Source: Aedes albopictus (taxonomy: Eukaryota; Arthropoda; Insecta; Diptera; Culicidae). From it: a stretch of 64,000 bases of DNA. The notes under the pieces were generated by a model. It did not search any database and was not told where the DNA came from. It worked only from the letters and a program-made list of their open reading frames with translations. The stretch is from contig NC_085137.1 of the NCBI RefSeq assembly GCF_035046485.1, positions 9,688,252 to 9,752,251 of the forward strand, in the 5' to 3' direction. The position numbers were made by a program, and so were the translations under genes. Shown here piece by piece: positions 63,521 through 64,000 of this stretch (its first letter is position 1; each line of letters opens with the position of its first letter).

Positions 63521-64000
63521 GAATTCCTACGGAAGTTCCTACAGAAATTCCTCTGAAAATTCTTCTAGGAATTCCTCCGGAAATTCCTCCAGGAATTCCT
63601 ACGGAAATTCTTCCAGCAATTCCTACGGAAGTTCTTCCAGCAATTCCTACGGAAGTTCTTCAAGGAATTCCTACGGAAGTTCTTCAAGGAATTCCTACGG
63701 AAGTTCTTCCAGGAATTCCTCCGCCAATTCCTCCGGAAATTCCTCCTGGAATTCCTCCGGAAATTCCTCCTGGAATTCCTCCGGGAATTCCTCCAGGAAT
63801 TCCTCCGGGAATTCCTCCAGGAATTCCTCCGGGAATTCCTCCAGGAATTCCTCCGGGAATTCCTCCAGGAATTCCTCCGGGAATTCCTCCAGGAATTCCT
63901 CCGGGAATTCCTCCAGGAATTCCTCCGGGAATTCCTCCAGGAATTCCTCCGGGAATTCCTCCAGGAATTCCTCCGGGAATTCCTCCAGGAATTCCTCCGG
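63521..64000 (+). repeat. 12/24-bp array, homogenised towards the right edge
   Basis: From 63530 to ~63780 units vary (CTACGGAAGTT, CTTCCAGCAATT). From ~63780 to the edge they become near-exact 24-bp dimers, GGAATTCCTCCA plus GGAATTCCTCCG (about nine copies). The array continues past the window. Confidence 0.95.

Noticed and set aside
63020..63556. Plus-strand ORF of 178 codons
   Set aside because: It lies entirely in the ~158-bp satellite-like repeat and runs into the 12-bp array; the protein is internally repetitive and without a recognised domain.
1..64000. Endogenous non-retroviral virus sequences, which are common in Aedes genomes
   Set aside because: I looked for polymerase, nucleoprotein or glycoprotein-like reading frames in both strands and saw none that I could support without a search.

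Overview
The window is nuclear DNA of an insect, most likely a culicine mosquito of the Aedes type. It has large repeat-filled introns, a Feilai-like tRNA-derived SINE, many foldback/MITE elements, BEL/Pao and Ty1/copia retrotransposons, and kilobases of a degenerate 12-bp GGAATTCCTCCA repeat. The species call is inference from repeat families recognised by eye. No database search was run.

Host genes. Two are supported, and they converge. On the plus strand, seven exons (9441-32115) encode the 3' part of a ninein family centrosomal protein (Drosophila Bsg25D): degenerate EF-hand segments, then long coiled coils. Exon phases join without a break to a stop at 32113-32115; the first exons are not identified. 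On the minus strand, five exons (59413 down to 51101) encode the C-terminal part of a membrane protein with a MANSC domain, an LDL-receptor class A domain, a charged stalk, one transmembrane helix and a short basic tail (LRP11-like). Its N-terminal exon(s) are not seen. About 19 kb of repeats separates the two stop codons.

Layout. 1-4429: intact reading frame of a BEL/Pao Gag-Pol with an N-terminal PHD finger, minus strand, running off the left edge. 4430-9440: leader/LTR of that element (not delimited), SINE fragments, a duplicated block invaded by a perfect 85-bp palindrome and by an inverted pair of repeats, and an AT-rich MITE. 9441-11452: ninein exons 1-3. 11453-21461: 10-kb intron with 12-bp repeats, nested MITEs, a Feilai-like SINE and a solo LTR. 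21462-23885: exons 4-6. 23886-31843: 8-kb intron with the same 12-bp repeat mainly in the opposite orientation, a hAT-type MITE and a foldback element with an 8-bp target duplication. 31844-32115: last exon. 34.2-38.2 kb: more 12-bp repeat and nested palindromic elements. 38177-44908: complete BEL/Pao element with two LTRs that look identical, a target duplication, a tRNA-Phe-type primer site and one 1846-codon ORF. 45-47.5 kb: dead copia element. 47.5-50.7 kb: mariner-like remnant, LINE tail, full-length SINE with target duplication, second hAT-type MITE. 51.1-59.4 kb: the LRP11-like gene, whose 6-kb intron holds a 1-kb foldback element, a 145-bp tandem array, a 143-bp tandem array and a GC-rich TTAA-flanked palindrome 7 nt from a splice donor. 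59.4-64 kb: SINE and MITE copies, a ~158-bp satellite-like repeat and a homogenised 24-bp array at the right edge.

No new enzyme system was found. The novelty lies in element architecture: a PHD-finger retrotransposon, several non-autonomous elements with clean target duplications, and inverted repeat arrays flanking ninein exons 4-6.
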